42,250 nt of DNA, taken from JAVBNT01 sp031551355 (lineage in GTDB: Bacteria > Vulcanimicrobiota > CADAWZ01). This document shows, piece by piece, positions 38,951-42,250 of this stretch. The position numbers and the translations under genes are program-made. The stretch lies in assembly GCA_031551355.1 (NCBI GenBank), contig JAVBNT010000046.1, positions 1-42,250 on the forward strand. Reading direction: 5' to 3'. Position 1 is the first letter of the stretch, and the number at the start of each line of letters is the position of its first letter. The notes beneath the pieces were generated by a model. The model was given only the letters and a program-made list of their open reading frames with translations. It was not told the DNA's origin and did not search any database.

Positions 38951-39916
38951 TTATACTTTCAGGGGAAAGTTGCCGCCATAGTTTTCCAGATATCTTTGTT
39001 TGAGCTGTTCCAATGTAAAGTTATGCTGGGCAGGAGCATCCTGCTCGACGACATATACGGCAACGACGCTTGCCAGCTTACCGATTTCATCAATTGGCAG
39101 ACCTTCAAGATGTCCTGCTATTAATCCGGCTCTGTATGCGTCTCCCGAGCCGGTCGGGTCCGAGATTCTAGTGGGTTTGGCAGACTTTATTTCTATTGTT
39201 TTGCCTTTTGTTTTTATGATTGAGCCCTGGGCTCCGCTTGTTGCAATTATTGTTTCTGTAAGCTCAAGCAGTTCCTGTTCGTTTTTGCCGGTTCTTTTCA
39301 TTATCATCGTCAGTTCGTAATTGTTTATAACCGTATAAACAGAGCCTTTCATGCATTCAAGCAGCTCTTCTCCGCTTAATCTTGGGATATTATGTCCGGG
39401 ATCGAATATAAAAGGTATGCCTAACTCTCTGCATTCGTTGCAGTATTTTTTCATTGCCTCCGGATCGTTAGGTGAGATGATCGCCATCTCGATGCCTTTA
39501 TAATCGACATTTTTGAATTTCAGGTTTTTGAAGGACAATCTATGCGCTTTTGCCATAGCTCCGGCATAAAAACCGGTTATCTGGTTGTTTTTTCTGTCGG
39601 TTGTAATAAAACAGCAGGCTGTAAAGTCTCCTTCTACGATGTCTATGAGCGACGTATCTACACCTCTGCTTTTTAACCAAACATCAAAATCACAAAAATC
39701 TTCCCCGGCTGTTGCCATTATAGTCGGTTTTTTCCCAAGCATTGACAGAGAGTAAGCAATGTTGCTAGCACATCCGCCGCGCATTTTTTTCATATTATCC
39801 ACAAGAAAACTTATACTTAGGTTGGTCAGATTCTCAGGCAGGATATGTTCTTCAAAATGTCCTGGAAATTGAAGAATATGATCGTATGCGAGAGATCCGG
39901 TAATGATGATTGACAT
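38951..39916 (-). CDS. PfkB-family carbohydrate/nucleoside kinase (adenosine-kinase-like)
   Basis: A ribokinase-fold enzyme of 321 residues. It has the N-terminal GSLAYDHILQFPG, the substrate-side motif MRGGCASNIAYSLSMLG, and the C-terminal PfkB signature DPTGSGDAYRAGLIAG with the catalytic Asp. The C-terminal helix-rich end fits adenosine-kinase-like members. The substrate (adenosine, a sugar or another nucleoside) is uncertain. AGGAGC lies eight bases before the ATG. It is divergent from the cyclophilin gene. Confidence 0.88.
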   Translation of the reverse strand: MSIIITGSLAYDHILQFPGHFEEHILPENLTNLSISFLVDNMKKMRGGCASNIAYSLSMLGKKPTIMATAGEDFCDFDVWLKSRGVDTSLIDIVEGDFTACCFITTDRKNNQITGFYAGAMAKAHRLSFKNLKFKNVDYKGIEMAIISPNDPEAMKKYCNECRELGIPFIFDPGHNIPRLSGEELLECMKGSVYTVINNYELTMIMKRTGKNEQELLELTETIIATSGAQGSIIKTKGKTIEIKSAKPTRISDPTGSGDAYRAGLIAGHLEGLPIDEIGKLASVVAVYVVEQDAPAQHNFTLEQLKQRYLENYGGNFPLKV

Positions 39917-39977
39917 TGCTTGCGGCTCCTAACTTTGGTACATTCAAAAAGCCTTATGTTTTTCTACGGATAACCTT

Positions 39978-40019
39978 AAAATCCTTCACTGCTGTACTTC
40001 CACGGCAGTGAAGGATTTT
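39978..40019. promoter_or_regulatory. Perfect 15-bp hairpin in the divergent gap
   Basis: AAAATCCTTCACTGC (39978-39992) and GCAGTGAAGGATTTT (40005-40019) form a perfect stem with a 12-base loop. The form is that of an intrinsic terminator (A-run, stem, T-run), but it lies between two divergent start codons, 62 bases from the PfkB start and 159 bases from the cyclophilin start. Attenuation of one transcript, insulation, or a regulator site are possible. Confidence 0.6.
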
Positions 40020-40177
40020 CATAATGTGCTTTTTTTATTGTATGTTTAAGGCTTTGCGTCTTAATTGTTGTGTTTTTATACATCAATAACAGTTGCTTTT
40101 TTACCGATAAGAGGATTCCGTGCGTTGTTTTGCGAATTTTAATGCCGTTTTCTATAAATATTTTGGGAGGTTTTTTT

Positions 40178-40666
40178 ATGGCTAACGAGAAGAGAGCTGT
40201 CCTGCAGACAAACCAGGGAGATATTGAGTTCAAACTTTTTACCGATGTTGCTCCTAAAGCCTGTGAAAATTTTATATCGCTCATAGAGCAGGGATATTAT
40301 GACGGTATCATTTTTCATAGAGTGATAAAGGATTTTATGATTCAGGGTGGAGACCCCAAAGGAACCGGAACAGGCGGTCAGTCTGTTTGGGGTAAACCTT
40401 TCGAAGATGAAGTCTCTCCCGGCGTAAAATTTGACAAACCCGGACTTCTTGCAATGGCTAATGCCGGTCCGAGAACTAACGGCAGCCAGTTTTTTATAAC
40501 TACAAGCGCTCCTAATACACGTCATCTGCATATGAAGCACACTATCTTCGGCGAAGTTGTTTCCGGGCTTGATGTTGTTGCAAAAATAGAGTCATGCCGC
40601 GTGGATGGTATGGACAAGCCTGTAGAGACTCAGAAAATAGTAAAAGCTTTTACAAAGGTAGTGTAA
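40178..40666 (+). CDS. Peptidyl-prolyl cis-trans isomerase, cyclophilin type (cytosolic)
   Basis: A 162-residue cyclophilin without a signal peptide. FHRVIKDFMIQGGDPKGTGTGGQS holds the catalytic Arg and substrate-binding residues. MANAGPRTNGSQFFIT and HLHMKHTIFGEVVSGLDVV complete the active site. The true start is ATG 40178, with GGGAGG upstream; codons before it are not part of the protein. It is followed 46 bases later by an exported paralogue, so protein folding is served in two compartments. Confidence 0.95.
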   Translation: MANEKRAVLQTNQGDIEFKLFTDVAPKACENFISLIEQGYYDGIIFHRVIKDFMIQGGDPKGTGTGGQSVWGKPFEDEVSPGVKFDKPGLLAMANAGPRTNGSQFFITTSAPNTRHLHMKHTIFGEVVSGLDVVAKIESCRVDGMDKPVETQKIVKAFTKVV

Positions 40667-40712
40667 TGCTGCTTTTATAAATCAATAATTTTTAAGAGAG
40701 GTTGTTTTATTT

Positions 40713-41345
40713 ATGAAAAAAATATTATTTTCGTTTGTTTTGATCTCGCTGATGATTTTTTCCTGGACGTCTGTATGCAGCGCTCAGGCTAAAAAACCGG
40801 CTAATACGACCAAAAAAGCGGGTGCAAAATCTTCCCAATGGAACAAGATTGTTGTTTTGGAAACAACTCAGGGAAAAATTGAAGTTCAACTGCTTGGTGA
40901 CACCGCTCCCAAGGCCTGTGAAAACTTTGTATCTCTTGTCAGAAAAGGTTATTATAACGGGATAATTTTCCATAGAGTTATCAAAGGTTTTATGATTCAG
41001 GGTGGAGATCCGCTTGGCAATGGAACCGGTGGTCAGTCCGTATGGGGAAAACCTTTTGAAGATGAATTTGATCCTAATGTCAAATTTGATCAGACTGGAC
41101 TTCTGGCGATGGCAAATGCCGGTCCCAAGACTAACGGCAGCCAGTTTTTCATCACGACTAATGTTGAGCATACGAAACATCTTCACATGCGCCATACGAT
41201 ATTCGGCAAGGTCATATCCGGTATGGATGTCGTTACAAAAATAGAAAATACGGAAACAGGGCCTAATGATAAGCCAAAAACCCCTCAGGTTATAAAGAAA
41301 GCTTATATAAAGGGCGAAGCGGAGCAGGCTCCTAAAAAGAAATAG
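40713..41345 (+). CDS. Exported peptidyl-prolyl cis-trans isomerase, cyclophilin type
   Basis: Paralogue of the preceding gene with a signal peptide (MKKILFSFVLISLMIFSWTS, cleavage near SAQA) and a Lys/Thr-rich linker before the cyclophilin domain. Active-site motifs are FHRVIKGFMIQGGDPLGNGTGGQS, MANAGPKTNGSQFFIT and HLHMRHTIFGKVISGMDVV. A Lys-rich tail ends the protein. It is presumably periplasmic. It lies in tandem with the cytosolic copy and the two share close sequence, pointing to local duplication. Confidence 0.94.
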   Translation: MKKILFSFVLISLMIFSWTSVCSAQAKKPANTTKKAGAKSSQWNKIVVLETTQGKIEVQLLGDTAPKACENFVSLVRKGYYNGIIFHRVIKGFMIQGGDPLGNGTGGQSVWGKPFEDEFDPNVKFDQTGLLAMANAGPKTNGSQFFITTNVEHTKHLHMRHTIFGKVISGMDVVTKIENTETGPNDKPKTPQVIKKAYIKGEAEQAPKKK

Positions 41346-41370
41346 TTATACACTTACGGTTTTAGTTTTT

Positions 41371-41407
41371 ATCAAGCGTTGCGGAATCTAATTCCGTAGC
41401 GCTTGAT
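41371..41407. terminator. Long 17-bp hairpin between the cyclophilin and MarC genes
   Basis: ATCAAGCGTTGCGGAAT (41371-41387) pairs with ATTCCGTAGCGCTTGAT (41391-41407) with two wobble/mismatch positions and a CTA loop. No T-run follows on the plus strand (TTGGG), so a simple intrinsic terminator is not assured. It is 19 bases before the MarC ATG and might affect its translation. Confidence 0.5.
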
Positions 41408-41426
41408 TTGGGAAAGGAACTTTTTT

Positions 41427-42020
41427 ATGGAGACGGTACTCGGCGTTGCCATTTCTCTGTTTTTCATGCTGGATCCAATCGGAAATGTGCCGGTTATTAC
41501 GGCACTTGTCAAAAACTTTACTCCGGGCCGGCAAAGAGCTATCATCATCAGAGAAAGCATTGTGGCGCTTTTCCTGATGCTTCTGTTTCTGTTTTTCGGC
41601 AAGAATATCATTGCCGCTATCGGCGTCGAGCAGCAGGCACTTAGTATGACGGGCGGAGTCGTTCTTTTTCTGATCGGTATTAGAATGAGTTTCTCTTCTT
41701 CCGACGAATCCATTTCCGGATATGATTCAGAGACCGAGCCGTTTATAGTGCCGATAGCGATTCCCTTTATCGCCGGTCCCGGCGTTCTGGCAATGCTGAT
41801 GCTGATGATGGCCAAAGGCGTTCTTACCATTTGGGAAAACCTGCTGGCACTGTTTATCGCCTGGCTTGCCACTGTAGTGATTCTGGTTGTAGGGCAGATA
41901 CTGATGAAATTTTTGGGTCCCAAAGGTATGGACGCCTGTCAAAGGCTCATGGGACTTGCGCTTACGGCAATGGCCGTCCAGATGTTTATGAACGGGTTCA
42001 GAGAATTTATGCGCCTTTAA
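41427..42020 (+). CDS. MarC-family (UPF0056) integral membrane protein
   Basis: Six transmembrane helices and the family phrases SLFFMLDPIGNVPV near the start, then GGVVLFLIGIRM, VPIAIPFIAGPGVLAMLML and RLMGLALTAMAVQMFMNG at the end. The MarC family was once linked to multiple antibiotic resistance but the link was not upheld, and the function is unknown. The start was set at ATG 41427 with AAAGGA upstream. A terminator follows. Confidence 0.9.
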   Translation: METVLGVAISLFFMLDPIGNVPVITALVKNFTPGRQRAIIIRESIVALFLMLLFLFFGKNIIAAIGVEQQALSMTGGVVLFLIGIRMSFSSSDESISGYDSETEPFIVPIAIPFIAGPGVLAMLMLMMAKGVLTIWENLLALFIAWLATVVILVVGQILMKFLGPKGMDACQRLMGLALTAMAVQMFMNGFREFMRL

Positions 42021-42033
42021 TAATCTTTACGTA

Positions 42034-42065
42034 AAAAGGGGCTGTCGCGCTAACGGCGGCCCCTT
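42034..42065 (+). terminator. Intrinsic terminator after the MarC gene
   Basis: AAAGGGG (42034-42040) pairs with CCCCTTT (42059-42065), and inner bases CTGTCGC and GGCGG extend the stem. The trailing sequence is TTAACATG. It shares GGGGCTGTCGCG with the terminator after the hydroxylase operon. Confidence 0.7.
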
Positions 42066-42090
42066 TAACATGGAATAAAAGATAACGGTC

Positions 42091-42171
42091 ACCGGGCTTA
42101 GCCCGGCAAAACCGGCTTTAGCCTGTTGAAGGAGCCTAGCGACTGAAACGTGGTCCACCCGCTATGCGGGT
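42091..42171. repeat. Cluster of short palindromes, REP/IS200-like
   Basis: Three hairpins lie in 80 bases: CCGGGC-TTA-GCCCGG (42091-42105), GGCT-TT-AGCC (42113-42122) and CACCCGC-TAT-GCGGGTG (42155-42171). Small GC-rich hairpins with TTA/TAT loops next to each other resemble the ends of IS200/IS605-type elements or REP clusters handled by RAYT transposases. No transposase is in view, and the element may continue past the edge. Confidence 0.5.
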
Positions 42172-42204
42172 GTGGGAATCTTGGTTATACACATATACAA
42201 ATAA

Positions 42205-42250
42205 TCTTACCTCCGCTATAATTTGGATGTTCAAGCCAAATTAAGTAAGA
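42205..42250. repeat. Nested inverted repeat at the right edge
   Basis: TCTTAC (42205-42210) pairs with GTAAGA (42245-42250), and AATTTGG (42220-42226) pairs with CCAAATT (42236-42242), giving a nested stem ending exactly at the window edge. It may be the border of the palindromic element above or an upstream regulatory hairpin of the next gene. Confidence 0.4.

Overview
The window reads as chromosomal DNA of a Gram-negative-type bacterium with moderately AT-rich sequence. I cannot name the lineage from sequence alone. Supporting points are several lipoproteins and exported cell-wall enzymes, uppP, mltG, mraZ, a cyclophilin pair and a TrmB whose N-terminus resembles those of Bacteroidetes-like lineages. 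Two adjacent PAC2-family genes, an ABC-2/CPBP fusion permease and an mraZ separated from the usual division cluster suggest a deep-branching group, but that is inference. No rRNA, tRNA, CRISPR array or intact transposase was found.

Layout. 1-271 is the end of an IS5-family element whose transposase reading frame carries an early stop. 414-2859 holds a lipoprotein beta-propeller gene and a HAD phosphatase, both on the minus strand. 3065-8616 is a plus-strand run: a YkgJ-type cysteine-cluster protein, two PAC2-family proteins, MltG, a nitroreductase-like flavoprotein and a membrane-anchored metallo-beta-lactamase-fold protein that has lost most metal ligands. 8690-11412 (minus) has uppP and a large AMIN-domain amidase. 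11633-12997 is a glycogen-binding-domain/esterase fusion.

12998-16279 looks like accessory DNA. It holds a 260-bp structured repeat (copy 1), a possible ftsZ-like gene scrap, a visibly AT-rich gene for a PUA-like/PD-(D/E)XK-type putative restriction protein, and two small-operon genes of unknown function. 16434-20093 is a tightly coupled three-gene molybdenum hydroxylase operon, followed by a terminator and copy 2 of the structured repeat. 20823-22103 (minus) has a deoxynucleoside kinase and a lipoprotein.

22310-26651 carries trxB, an ABC-F ATPase, a very short ORF behind a near-ideal Shine-Dalgarno sequence, an ArsR-type regulator, thioredoxin and a small coiled-coil protein. 26629-27855 (minus) has a CBM9-like protein and RadC. 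28058-33902 has TrmB, a lytic transglycosylase, a lipoprotein, an RsuA-family pseudouridine synthase, a Met/Gln-rich M15 peptidase and a large membrane protein with C-terminal TPR-like repeats.

33913-37055 (minus) is an mraZ-ABC ATPase-ABC permease/CPBP operon with MraZ-box-like repeats upstream. 37256 to the right edge holds a GAF/ATPase signalling protein, a PfkB kinase, cytosolic and exported cyclophilins, a MarC-family membrane protein, and a cluster of short palindromes like those of IS200/REP elements.

Functionally, cell-envelope work dominates: MltG, UppP, the amidase, the transglycosylase, the M15 peptidase and mraZ. Redox and protein-folding functions follow: trxB/trxA, the nitroreductase, the hydroxylase and the cyclophilins. 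The strongest candidates for something undescribed are the pair of long palindromic repeats with compensatory changes, the mraZ-ABC/CPBP operon, the PUA-like nuclease, and the micro-ORF upstream of arsR-trxA.
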